From: Fenollaria sporofastidiosus
GTDB lineage: Bacteria > Bacillota > Clostridia > Tissierellales > Peptoniphilaceae
Assembly: GCF_943169635.2 (NCBI RefSeq)
Contig: NZ_OW968186.1
Span: 930,001-994,000, forward strand
Direction of reading: 5' to 3'
Length of the DNA: 64,000 nucleotides
In this document: piece after piece, positions 53,255 through 61,344 of the stretch
Layout: each line of letters starts with the position of its first letter
Numbering within the stretch: position 1 is the stretch's first letter
Notes under the pieces: model-generated
The model's database searches: none
The model's input: the letters and a program-made list of their open reading frames with translations, nothing else
What the model was told of the DNA's origin: nothing
Position numbers and translations under genes: made by a program

Positions 53255-55278
53255 TGGAAAGAAACATAGACGATATAAATTATCAAGGCAAGAAATCCAA
53301 AAACACCTTTATGAGAATGCTCTCATATGCAAGACCATATACCCTACAGTTAATCGCGACTTTCGTGATGATAATTATACTAACAGGTCTTGCGCTCCTT
53401 AGTCCATACTTAATTAAGGTTGCCATAGACGAGCATATACAAATCGAAAAGATTAGGATGTATGAGTACCCAAGCCCTAATGAAAAAACTTTAAGCGTAG
53501 TTCGTACTAAGGATAATATGCAAGGTGGTATTCCATACTTAATAAGAGAGAGTGATCTTAGTAAAGAAGAGAAGAAAGAGTATGAAGGCAGAGGCGCTTT
53601 TCATCTAAAAGAAGATGGAGACGGAGCCTACCTATACAAGTCGGGTGACGAAACAAAGACCGCCATATACGAAGTGAGCCCTAGTGAGTTTAAAGCGTAT
53701 AGACAGAGGGACTTTAAAGCCATAAACAGACTGAGTTTGTACTTCCTTCTTGCAATCATCTTAACCTTCGTGCTTGACTACTTGCAAACGATGTCCATAA
53801 CAGTGGCGTCACAAAAGATGATCTACAGCATGAGAATCGAAGTTTATGATCACATCATATCGAGGTCGCTTAGCTTTTTTGATAGAAACGCCATAGGTAG
53901 ACTAACAACAAGACTTACTAACGACATAGAAGCTGTTAGTGAGATGTACACAGACGTAATGATAACATTGTTCAAAGACATATTTATGCTTGCAGGTATC
54001 ATGCTCTTTATGTTGTCAATGGACTTAAAGCTAAGTCTACTAAGCTTCATTACTTTGCCAATCATACTAGTCGTTTCTATATACTTTAGAGACAAGATAA
54101 GAAAGATACTTGCTCTATCGAGAAAGAAGCTATCACTAATCAACTCTAAGCTTAATGAAAATATTTCAGGTATGAGATTGATACACATCTTTGGCAAGGA
54201 AGACAAGATTAACAGAGAGTTCGACGAAGCCAACTCTGACTACAGAGACACTATGCTTAGAAGAGTAAAGCTAGTCTCTATATATAGACCTGGTATAGAT
54301 ATAATAAGAAATATCGCTATAGCGAGCCTTATCTACTTCGGTGCGAAAGAAGTATTAAATGAGACTATGTACTTCGGTATGCTTTATCTATTCATCGACT
54401 ACCTTAAGAAGTTCTTCATGCCTATCATGGACTTAACAGAGAAGTATAACATCACGCAGTCAGCCATGGTATCGGCTGAGAGAGTCTTTGCCATACTTGA
54501 TGACGATAGCGAGATCAAAAATCCAGAGCATCCACTTAAATTTGACGACGTACAAGGCGAGATTGAATTTAAGAATGTAAGCTTTAGTTATATAAAAGGC
54601 GAGCCTGTGCTTAAGAACATATCCTTTAAGATAAAGAAGGGTGAATCCATCGCCTTAGTAGGTCCTACAGGTTCAGGTAAGACATCAATCATATCACTAT
54701 TAACAAGGTTCTACGAGATAGACGAAGGCGAGATACTAATCGACGGCATCAACATTAACGACATAAGAAAAGAAGACCTTAGAAGGAACATAGGCGTTGT
54801 CTTGCAAGATGTATTTTTGTTCTCAGGTACTATCAGGGACAACATCAAACTTAACAAAGAGATATCAGACGAAGAGATACTTAAGATATCGAAGTATGTT
54901 AATGCCGACTCCTTTATACAAAAGCTTCCAGGCAAGTATGACGAGCCTGTTATGGAGAGGGCATCGACACTGTCATCAGGTCAAAGGCAGCTACTTAGCT
55001 TTGCAAGGACACTAGTATATGAACCAAAGATACTCGTGCTTGATGAAGCTACTGCCAACATCGATACAGAGACAGAACTTTTAATACAAGACGCGGTGAA
55101 GAAACTTATCAAAGGAAGGACATCTATCGCCATAGCGCATAGACTATCAACTATACAACACGTTGACAAGATACTCGTTATTAAGAACGGTACTATTAGA
55201 GAAGAAGGTACGCATCAAGAGCTTCTTGACAAGAAGGGTCTTTACTACGACTTATATAGATTACAATATGATAAATAG
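53251..55278 (+). CDS. Heterodimeric ABC exporter subunit, catalytic half (BmrD/LmrD-like)
   Basis: 675 residues. It carries an extra external domain of roughly 90 residues (about 58-150) between membrane helices 1 and 2, as in BmrD-type subunits. Then come the remaining helices and an ATPase domain with Walker A GPTGSGKTS, signature LSSGQ (non-canonical) and a complete Walker B LVLDEATANID with Glu at about 599. The signature and Walker B asymmetry mirrors the partner gene, so the dimer has one consensus and one degenerate nucleotide site. Starts ATGATG after AGGTGATGA, overlapping the first gene. Confidence 0.92.
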   Translation: MMERNIDDINYQGKKSKNTFMRMLSYARPYTLQLIATFVMIIILTGLALLSPYLIKVAIDEHIQIEKIRMYEYPSPNEKTLSVVRTKDNMQGGIPYLIRESDLSKEEKKEYEGRGAFHLKEDGDGAYLYKSGDETKTAIYEVSPSEFKAYRQRDFKAINRLSLYFLLAIILTFVLDYLQTMSITVASQKMIYSMRIEVYDHIISRSLSFFDRNAIGRLTTRLTNDIEAVSEMYTDVMITLFKDIFMLAGIMLFMLSMDLKLSLLSFITLPIILVVSIYFRDKIRKILALSRKKLSLINSKLNENISGMRLIHIFGKEDKINREFDEANSDYRDTMLRRVKLVSIYRPGIDIIRNIAIASLIYFGAKEVLNETMYFGMLYLFIDYLKKFFMPIMDLTEKYNITQSAMVSAERVFAILDDDSEIKNPEHPLKFDDVQGEIEFKNVSFSYIKGEPVLKNISFKIKKGESIALVGPTGSGKTSIISLLTRFYEIDEGEILIDGININDIRKEDLRRNIGVVLQDVFLFSGTIRDNIKLNKEISDEEILKISKYVNADSFIQKLPGKYDEPVMERASTLSSGQRQLLSFARTLVYEPKILVLDEATANIDTETELLIQDAVKKLIKGRTSIAIAHRLSTIQHVDKILVIKNGTIREEGTHQELLDKKGLYYDLYRLQYDK

Positions 55279-55283
55279 TTTAG

Positions 55284-55321
55284 AAAGAAAGCTAATCAAG
55301 TTCGATTAGTTTTCTTTTTTT
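55284..55321 (+). terminator. Terminator after the ABC exporter genes
   Basis: AAAGAAAGCTAATC / GATTAGTTTTCTTT stem (55284-55297 / 55304-55317) with loop AAGTTC and a T tract. Confidence 0.88.
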
Positions 55322-55389
55322 ATTCTTTATGTTTTATTCATGCGCTTAGTGGGTATATAAATAATAGTAAAATATAAAGGAGTGATATT

Positions 55390-55839
55390 ATGGGACTATT
55401 TGATTTCATATCAGCGAAAGCGAGAGAAGAACAAAGAAAAGAAAGAATGAAGAACGCTGGCAACATTGCCATGGGTACTTTATTAGGACTAGCAGCAGGT
55501 GCTGCAGCAAGCTATCTATTTGCACCAAGAAGTGGTGAAGAAACTAGAGAGATGATTGCTAAGAAGAGTAGAGATACTTATAACGACATGAGAGAAGGCC
55601 TTGCTAATGCAACTCAAAGAGCAAAAGAGCTAGGTCAATGCGCTATGGAAAAGGCAAAAGAGTTTAAGGAAGAAGCTGCTCAAAGAGCTGAAGAACTTAA
55701 AGAAGAAGCTGAAGAAAAAGCTAAAGAGCTTAAAGATAAGGCAGAAGACAAAGCAATTGAAGCTAAAAAAGAAGTAGAAAAGAAGGCTAACGACGTTAAG
55801 AAGGATGTTGAAAAAGAAGTAGAAAAGGCTAAGAAATAG
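55390..55839 (+). CDS. YtxH-domain protein with 11-residue repeats
   Basis: 149 residues. One hydrophobic helix (about 20-37, AMGTLLGLAAGAAASYLFAP) is followed by the YtxH-type PRSGEETREMIAKKSRD. Then a long charged amphipathic helix (about 75-149) is built of 11-residue repeats (LKEEAEEKAKE, LKDKAEDKAIE, AKKEVEKKAND, VKKDVEKEVEK). YtxH proteins are general-stress proteins of unknown mechanism; the 11-mers resemble LEA-type helices. First gene of a three-gene operon; ribosome site AAAGGAGTG. Confidence 0.85.
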   Translation: MGLFDFISAKAREEQRKERMKNAGNIAMGTLLGLAAGAAASYLFAPRSGEETREMIAKKSRDTYNDMREGLANATQRAKELGQCAMEKAKEFKEEAAQRAEELKEEAEEKAKELKDKAEDKAIEAKKEVEKKANDVKKDVEKEVEKAKK

Positions 55840-55847
55840 GTGATAAT

Positions 55848-56099
55848 ATGGGCATAGATTTTGGCAAGATTAAAGATGAAGCAGCTAAAAAAGCTGAAGA
55901 ATTAAAGAACGAAGCTGAAAAAAAGGCTGACGAACTAAAGAACGAAGCTGAAAAAAAGGCTGACGAACTAAAGAACGAAGCTGAAAAAAAGATTGACGAA
56001 GCTAAAGATGCTGCTGAAAATGTAAAAGATGAAGCAGTAGACAAAGCTAAAGAAATTAAAGAGGATGTAGAAAACGCATTTAAGAATATTGGGAAATAG
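55848..56099 (+). CDS. LEA-like 11-mer repeat protein
   Basis: 83-residue protein made almost entirely of 11-residue amphipathic repeats (KNEAEKKADEL and variants), with no signal peptide or membrane segment. It resembles group 3 LEA or apolipophorin-type helices and the tail of the upstream YtxH protein. The centre is an almost perfect 33-nt DNA repeat. Ribosome site AGGTGATA, 8 nt after the previous stop. It probably coats membranes or binds the partner's tail; role unproven. Confidence 0.75.
   Translation: MGIDFGKIKDEAAKKAEELKNEAEKKADELKNEAEKKADELKNEAEKKIDEAKDAAENVKDEAVDKAKEIKEDVENAFKNIGK
55899..55997 (+). repeat. 33-nt tandem repeat, three copies
   Basis: Units 55899-55931, 55932-55964 and 55965-55997, each encoding 11 residues (ELKNEAEKKAD); one to two base differences between copies, so a recent expansion. 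Confidence 0.92.
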
Positions 56100-56107
56100 G
56101 TGATATA

Positions 56108-56713
56108 ATGGACGCAATGTATATATTAAAATGTGTGCTAATAGTTTTTGGCATAGCAGCACTAGGTTCATTAGCTTATCTATTCATTAAAATCGCTTCA
56201 TCAATTAGCACTATGAAGAACATGATGGAAGAGAACAGACTTAACATCGGTCAAACAGTAGCTAAACTTCCTGAAGTGATGAACAATGTTAACGGTATCA
56301 CAAGTAATGTTAACGGACTTGTTGACGACATAAGACCAGACATCAAAGAGATTACAACAGAGACTAAGGACCTTGTAAGAGATCTTGGACCAAACATCAA
56401 AAGCGTTACTGATGATGTAAGTAGACTTGTTAATGATCTAAGACCTAATATCGCAGGCATTATGAATAACATTAACGGCGTTACATCTGATGTGTCTAGA
56501 CTTACTAATACAGCTATGGGTATTACTGATAGCGCGATTAGTACTGTAAACAGAATCACATCACAAGTTGCAAACACTGCAAACAATGCTTATGGTGCAG
56601 TTAATGGTTTACTTGGCAATGTGAAGGACTCCATCTATGAAAAGAAGATGAAGTCAAAGAGCATGATTGAAAATATTATCTTGAAGGTAATGGACATTTT
56701 TAAAAGAAGCTAA
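56108..56713 (+). CDS. DUF948-like membrane-anchored helical protein
   Basis: 201 residues: an N-terminal membrane helix (about 5-28) followed by a long helical region of repeating N-I-x-x-V/L-x-x-D segments (NVNGITSNVNGLVDDIRPDIKEI, VSRLVNDLRPNIAGI). The repeats look like DUF948/methyl-accepting-protein coiled coils. It is 8 nt after the LEA-like gene. DUF948 and YtxH genes often travel together as stress proteins. The coding end carries a small tandem duplication over the stop codon. Confidence 0.75.
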   Translation: MDAMYILKCVLIVFGIAALGSLAYLFIKIASSISTMKNMMEENRLNIGQTVAKLPEVMNNVNGITSNVNGLVDDIRPDIKEITTETKDLVRDLGPNIKSVTDDVSRLVNDLRPNIAGIMNNINGVTSDVSRLTNTAMGITDSAISTVNRITSQVANTANNAYGAVNGLLGNVKDSIYEKKMKSKSMIENIILKVMDIFKRS

Positions 56714-56743
56714 TAAGTTCTAAAAAGCTAATAAATTCTAAAA
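56708..56743 (+). repeat. 18-nt tandem duplication across a stop codon
   Basis: AGCTAATAAGTTCTAAAA (56708-56725) followed by AGCTAATAAATTCTAAAA (56726-56743), one mismatch. The first copy contains the TAA stop of the DUF948-like gene. Confidence 0.75.
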
Positions 56744-56744
56744 G

Positions 56745-56769
56745 AAGGACTCGTGAGAGTCCTTTTTTC
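56745..56769 (+). terminator. Terminator of the YtxH operon
   Basis: AAGGACTC (56745-56752), loop GTGA, GAGTCCTT (56757-56764), T run. Confidence 0.93.
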
Positions 56770-56864
56770 TTTGCAATATTAGCAAGATTTAATTTAATAT
56801 TGATAATTTTATAAAAAAGAATAAAAAACTATATAATATTCCAATAATAAATTACATGTATTAG

Positions 56865-56873
56865 TGTTATAAT
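56865..56873 (+). promoter_or_regulatory. Probable -10 of the YdjY-like gene
   Basis: TGT-TATAAT with -10 at 56868-56873, no convincing -35. ATG at 56921 follows AAAGGAGAGG. Confidence 0.45.
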
Positions 56874-56920
56874 AATATGTGTGTTAATTTTAGAAAGCCT
56901 AAATTAAAGGAGAGGAAAAA

Positions 56921-57649
56921 ATGAAAAAAATTAAAATTTTAGCAATCTTATTAATGGTCTCAATGTTATTAGTTGCATGCGGACCAAAAACAGATACTAA
57001 ACCAGAAGAAACTAAGACAGCTGAAGCAACTGAAACAAAAGAATCAAGCGACACAGAAGAAAAAACAGATGATAAAGATACTGCAACATTAAATGGCGTT
57101 ACAGAAGAAAATCCACTAAAAGTGGATAAAGACTCTAAGAGCGTAACAATCTATGCTAAGTACAACGGAAAATTTGAAACAGAAGCAACAAGACACTTAG
57201 CAATCTTTAAAGATGGCAAGTTAAGCGATATGTCAATCTTTTCATCTTATGTATCTCCAGTAGACTTCTACGACGCTTTAGTTGAAGTAGGAGCTGAAGC
57301 TGGTAACAACATGAATGCTGACAATGCTGCAACAACTAAGACAGAAGGCTCTAAGCTTGATGTAAGTTTAACATGGGAAGGCAAAGATAGTCCAATAGGT
57401 GTTGATGAAGTAGTTAAAGATTCAAACGGTAAAGCTTTAGACATCAGATTCTCAGGAAACATTGATAATTCGAAAGAATTCAACACAGGATGCATTACAT
57501 GTCTTGATTCATGCTTCGTTGGTATTACAAGTAACGGTGAATACCCACTAGGTGCTATTGAAGAAACAAAAGAAGTGTCATTCTCAGTAGATGCTGACAA
57601 AGCACCAGAAGATGGAACTCCAGTAGCAATCACATACACAGTAAAATAG
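56921..57649 (+). CDS. YdjY-domain lipoprotein
   Basis: 242-residue exported lipoprotein. The signal peptide MKKIKILAILLMVSMLLVAC has its lipobox Cys at 20, followed by a Lys/Glu/Thr linker (about 22-50) and a YdjY-like domain. That domain has ATRHLAIFKDGKLSDM, VEVGAEAGNNM, LDVSLTWEGKDSPIG and a Cys cluster GCITCLDSCFVGITSN, which in related proteins is a ferredoxin-like CxxCxxxC site. It may carry an iron-sulfur cluster or redox-active Cys on the cell surface. The next gene starts on the base after its stop. Confidence 0.8.
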   Translation: MKKIKILAILLMVSMLLVACGPKTDTKPEETKTAEATETKESSDTEEKTDDKDTATLNGVTEENPLKVDKDSKSVTIYAKYNGKFETEATRHLAIFKDGKLSDMSIFSSYVSPVDFYDALVEVGAEAGNNMNADNAATTKTEGSKLDVSLTWEGKDSPIGVDEVVKDSNGKALDIRFSGNIDNSKEFNTGCITCLDSCFVGITSNGEYPLGAIEETKEVSFSVDADKAPEDGTPVAITYTVK

Positions 57650-58033
57650 TTGAAGAAATTCTTTAATTTACTCCTTGCGATAGTAGTAGGAATTTTAGCC
57701 GCATCGATTGTATCAAGCCTTATTAGCTTAAGCCTTTGGCTAGATATGAGGGTGCATTCAAGGTATATATACTACGTTTTTATTGCACTTGCAGTTATAA
57801 CTTCACTATTTATGAACAGAGCAAATGAAAAAGTCTTTTTAATTATAGAATTTATATCTATAGCATTAATTTTATGTCTTGGTAAGTTCAGAAGAATTAT
57901 GTACGAGCTAAGAGAAGCAATGCGTATAAATATGAATATAAATCTATTTCAAAATATTATAATAATAATTTTGATAGTAATTAATTTAATGGTTTTTCTA
58001 AAATTTATAATAAAGAAAAAGAAGTCTGCGTAA
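57650..58033 (+). CDS. Small polytopic membrane protein
   Basis: 127 residues with four hydrophobic segments and a basic C-terminal tail (KKKKSA). It starts at a TTG directly after the YdjY stop (TAGTTG) with no ribosome site of its own, so translation probably depends on reinitiation after the lipoprotein gene. It may anchor or accompany that protein. No family recognised. The terminator stem begins inside its last codons. Confidence 0.6.
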   Translation: MKKFFNLLLAIVVGILAASIVSSLISLSLWLDMRVHSRYIYYVFIALAVITSLFMNRANEKVFLIIEFISIALILCLGKFRRIMYELREAMRINMNINLFQNIIIIILIVINLMVFLKFIIKKKKSA

Positions 58034-58056
58034 TTAAACGTAGACTTCTTTTTTTT
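58018..58056. terminator. Bidirectional terminator
   Basis: GAAGTCTGCGT (58021-58031) / ACGTAGACTTC (58038-58048) with loop AATTAA, a T run after it and a purine-rich (minus-strand T-rich) run before it. It lies between convergent genes and overlaps the end of the upstream CDS. Confidence 0.9.
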
Positions 58057-58060
58057 CAAT

Positions 58061-58609
58061 CTAATATTCGATTTCTTTCAATACTTCTTCAGTATATATG
58101 TTGATGAGTTTTATCTTTTTGTCGTCCATCATAGCAACTGAGGCGATGCCATCTTTAGGTATGGTTGTTGAACCAGGGTTTAATAAGATGATGCCGTCTT
58201 TTATATCTAAGACCTTTATATGTGTGTGGCCAGTAACTATCATCTTGATGCCGGAGTCTTTTGCGTACTCAAGCCTTGCAAATTCTGTTTCCTCATAGCC
58301 ATGTATAAGCATAGTCTTAAGGCCATTGATATCAAGAACTCTCATCTTGTTTGTAAGGTCCTTATCTGTTACCATCTGATCGACGTCACTGTCACAGTTA
58401 CCTCTTACGTAGATAATGTTGTCTCGCTCTTTTAAGTATGCAGCAAGATCCTTTGGATTGTAATCACCTGGAAGTGCATTACGAGGTCCGTGATATAAGA
58501 CGTCGCCTAAGTGGTATATGGTCTCGCAGTCCTTAAGCACTTCAAGCGCTCTTAGTGTTTCGTCGATGCCACCATGTGTGTCGCTTATAAAACCAATTTT
58601 CTTTCTCAT
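58061..58609 (-). CDS. YfcE-type metallophosphoesterase
   Basis: 182-residue calcineurin-like phosphodiesterase. Metal site motifs are ISDTHG (start), HLGDVLYHG, VRGNCDSDVD, LIHGYE and TGHTHIKV, all conserved in YfcE-type enzymes. The start overlaps the stop of the nitroreductase gene by one base. Confidence 0.93.
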   Translation of the reverse strand: MRKKIGFISDTHGGIDETLRALEVLKDCETIYHLGDVLYHGPRNALPGDYNPKDLAAYLKERDNIIYVRGNCDSDVDQMVTDKDLTNKMRVLDINGLKTMLIHGYEETEFARLEYAKDSGIKMIVTGHTHIKVLDIKDGIILLNPGSTTIPKDGIASVAMMDDKKIKLINIYTEEVLKEIEY

Positions 58610-59115
58610 TATATATAAACTACCTTCTCTGTTCTTTCTTTTGCCTTTGGAACTTCATCAGCATATCCCAAAGCCATTAGTCCATATGAGATGTGATTAG
58701 CTGGAATCTTAAATGAATTCAATACTTCTCTTACGCCTTCGTCCTTGTTGCCTCTTAGTTGATTGATCCAAACAGATGCAAGTCCAAGCGCATGGCTTGC
58801 TAAGTAGATGTTTTCCATGGCAGTTGATGTGTCTGCGTCGCCTAGCTTTAGATCTTCAGGCACAGTTATTATGATTAAAGCCTTTGCATCATATATGCGG
58901 TAGTCGTCTCTATCAAGTGACTTTGCGATGGCGGAGGCTAGTCTTTGTATATCTTCTTCTTTAGTCACAACAGTGAAGAGTCTCTCTTGCTTATTCATAC
59001 CTGTTGGTGAAGCCTTTGCACACTCTATTATCTTCTCAAGTAGATCACGAGGTACTTCATCAGTTTTAAACTTTCTTATGCTTCTTCTTGTCAATAGGTT
59101 TTCTATTGCGTCCAT
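58609..59115 (-). CDS. Nitroreductase family protein
   Basis: 168-residue FMN-dependent nitroreductase-like oxidoreductase. N-terminal NLLTRRSIRKFK and central AKASPTGMNKQERLF, with ASVWINQL and ISYGLMALGYADEVPKAKER toward the end, are the usual motifs. The start at 59115 follows AGGTTGTG; the longer frame upstream would overlap the promoter. Natural substrate unknown. Confidence 0.92.
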   Translation of the reverse strand: MDAIENLLTRRSIRKFKTDEVPRDLLEKIIECAKASPTGMNKQERLFTVVTKEEDIQRLASAIAKSLDRDDYRIYDAKALIIITVPEDLKLGDADTSTAMENIYLASHALGLASVWINQLRGNKDEGVREVLNSFKIPANHISYGLMALGYADEVPKAKERTEKVVYI

Positions 59116-59139
59116 ATCATCACAACCTTTCTTATAATT

Positions 59140-59150
59140 ATTATACCACA
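59140..59150 (-). promoter_or_regulatory. Extended -10 promoter of the nitroreductase-yfcE pair
   Basis: Minus strand TGTGG-TATAAT, 9 bp from the divergent copA -10. Confidence 0.55.
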
Positions 59151-59158
59151 AAAATGGG

Positions 59159-59164
59159 TATAAT
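59159..59164 (+). promoter_or_regulatory. -10 element of copA
   Basis: TATAAT only 16 nt before the ATG at 59180, so the mRNA leader would be about 9 nt and the AAGGGTGAT ribosome site lies at or across the transcription start. No CsoR- or CopY-type operator was recognised. Confidence 0.5.
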
Positions 59165-59179
59165 GATAAGGGTGATTAT

Positions 59180-61327
59180 ATGAAGGATAATTTTTTAATA
59201 CAAGGTATGAGCTGCGCTGCTTGCACGGCAAGGCTTGAAAAAGTATTATCAAGGCAAGATGGCGTTTCAAGAGCTAATGTCAATCTATCGTCTAATAGAG
59301 CAAGAGTTATATATGACGAAAATCTAATTTCCCGTGACGATATTTTAGCTGTCATCTCAAGAGCGGGATTTACTGGCTACTATCAAGAGAGCCGTGACAT
59401 AGCTAAGGAAAGGGAGCTTAGAGAGAAGGAAATAAAAACACTTAAGCGCGACTTTATCATCTCTTTAGTATTTGCTTTGCCACTTTTCTCAGTTATGTTC
59501 CTACACATGGCAGGAGTGCATGTCTTCTATGCGGATCCGTGGTGGCAGTTTGCCTTTGCGACTTTGGTACAAATTTTTGGAGGACATAGGTTTTATAAAG
59601 GAGCAATCAGCTCATTAAGGAGCAAGACCTTTAACATGGATGTGCTTGTTTCTATGGGCACCACAGCTGCCTACCTATACAGCATATACAATATGTTTAT
59701 ATCGAACCCGCATCTATACTTCGAGTCTTCAGCAGTCATCATTACACTAGTATTACTAGGTAAGCTTATGGAAGCTAAGGCGAAGGCAAAGACAAACGAA
59801 GCAGTTGATAAATTACAAAATTTAAAAGTCGATACTCTAACTGTCATTAAAGATGGCACTGAGAAGACTATTAATATAGACGAGCTTGAAGTAGATGACA
59901 TCGTTCTTGTTAGACCAGGTGAGAGGGTCGCCTCAGACGGAGTCATCATAGAAGGCGAGGCGTCAATCAATGAAGCGATGATTACAGGCGAGAGCCTTCC
60001 TGTGAATAAAACGGTAGGTGACGCAGTTATAGGATCGACTGTCAACGGACCTAGTACGTTTAAGTTCAAGGTCACAAAGGTTGGTGACGACACTACACTA
60101 GCTAACATCATAAGGATGGTTGACGACGCAGCAAGTTCGAAGGCGCCGGTGCAAAGGATGGCAGACAAGATTGCTAATGTCTTTGTTCCATCGGTAATGG
60201 CTATTGCATTTTTAACTTTTTTGATTTATACTATATTTAAGGACGCTAATACAGGTATTATTAACGCAATCAGCGTTTTAGTTATTGCTTGCCCATGTAG
60301 TTTGGGACTTGCAACACCTACCGCCATCATGGTAGCAACTGGTAGAGCAGCACAGTCAGGCATACTTATAAAGTCTGGCGAAGTTTTGGAAGCAAATGCT
60401 AAAGTCGATGCAGTATGTTTTGACAAGACAGGCACACTTACAGAAGGCAAGCTTGCTCTTACTAAGTTTATAAACAAATCATCAATGAGTGATGCTGACA
60501 TCTTAAAGTATGCTTACAGTGCTGAGAACCAATCAGAGCACTTAATAAGCGAAGCAATATCATCTTATGCAAGGGATAGAGGAGTTTCTTATATAGAAGC
60601 TGATGAGTTTGAAGCAATTCACTCCAAGGGTGTACGCGCGAAGCTTGATGGCAAGGAAATAATATTATCGAACGAAAGATACTTTGACGAGCTTGGCATA
60701 GCTTACGACAAAGACATAATGAAAGAACTTTTAGATGAGGGCGCTACTGTCATAGTCATGGCTGTAGATAAATCAGCTGTAGCTTACTTTGCAATTGAAG
60801 ACAGCTTAAGAAGTGACAGTAAAGAAGCAATCGCTAAGATCAAGGCTATGGGTATAAAGACATACATGCTTACAGGGGACAATAGTACTGTCGCTAGGAA
60901 CGTCTCTCGTAAACTTGGTATAGATGATTTCAGGGCAGAATTGCTTCCAGAAGATAAGCTTAAAGCCATAGAAGAGATAAAGCGCGAGTGCACAAAGCTT
61001 GCCATGGTAGGTGACGGTGTAAATGATGCACCAAGTCTCGCAAGTTCAGATGTTGGATACTCAATCGCATCAGGCACAGATGTTGCATTAGAAGCAAGTG
61101 ACATAAGCTTATTAAACAATTCCATCTTTGGTGTTGTAAGAGCTTTAGAACTATCGCGAGCAGCCATGAAGATAATCAAAGAAAACTTATTCTGGGCGTT
61201 CTTCTACAACGTGGTTGGCATACCATTTGCCATGCTAGGACTACTAACACCTATGCTTGCAGGGACTGCGATGGCATTCTCATCAGTATGCGTAGTTACA
61301 AACTCACTAAGATTAAGATATAAGTAG
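59180..61327 (+). CDS. copA: Copper-exporting P1B-type ATPase
   Basis: 715 residues. One N-terminal HMA domain (GMSCAAC, Cys12 and Cys15), eight membrane helices, the CPC transmembrane metal site (Cys371, Cys373), phosphorylation motif DKTGTLTEG (Asp415), and hinge GDGVNDAPSL. C-terminal helix residues (VVGIPFAMLG, FSSVCVVTNSLRLR) fit Cu+ exporters. Shorter than many CopA because it has a single HMA domain; a separate HMA chaperone is encoded two genes downstream. Confidence 0.96.
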   Translation: MKDNFLIQGMSCAACTARLEKVLSRQDGVSRANVNLSSNRARVIYDENLISRDDILAVISRAGFTGYYQESRDIAKERELREKEIKTLKRDFIISLVFALPLFSVMFLHMAGVHVFYADPWWQFAFATLVQIFGGHRFYKGAISSLRSKTFNMDVLVSMGTTAAYLYSIYNMFISNPHLYFESSAVIITLVLLGKLMEAKAKAKTNEAVDKLQNLKVDTLTVIKDGTEKTINIDELEVDDIVLVRPGERVASDGVIIEGEASINEAMITGESLPVNKTVGDAVIGSTVNGPSTFKFKVTKVGDDTTLANIIRMVDDAASSKAPVQRMADKIANVFVPSVMAIAFLTFLIYTIFKDANTGIINAISVLVIACPCSLGLATPTAIMVATGRAAQSGILIKSGEVLEANAKVDAVCFDKTGTLTEGKLALTKFINKSSMSDADILKYAYSAENQSEHLISEAISSYARDRGVSYIEADEFEAIHSKGVRAKLDGKEIILSNERYFDELGIAYDKDIMKELLDEGATVIVMAVDKSAVAYFAIEDSLRSDSKEAIAKIKAMGIKTYMLTGDNSTVARNVSRKLGIDDFRAELLPEDKLKAIEEIKRECTKLAMVGDGVNDAPSLASSDVGYSIASGTDVALEASDISLLNNSIFGVVRALELSRAAMKIIKENLFWAFFYNVVGIPFAMLGLLTPMLAGTAMAFSSVCVVTNSLRLRYK

Positions 61328-61344
61328 AATAGAGGAGGAAATTT

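Noticed and set aside
55829..56044. Minus-strand Ser/Phe-rich repeat frame
   Set aside because: It is the reverse reading of the 33-nt repeat of the LEA-like gene.
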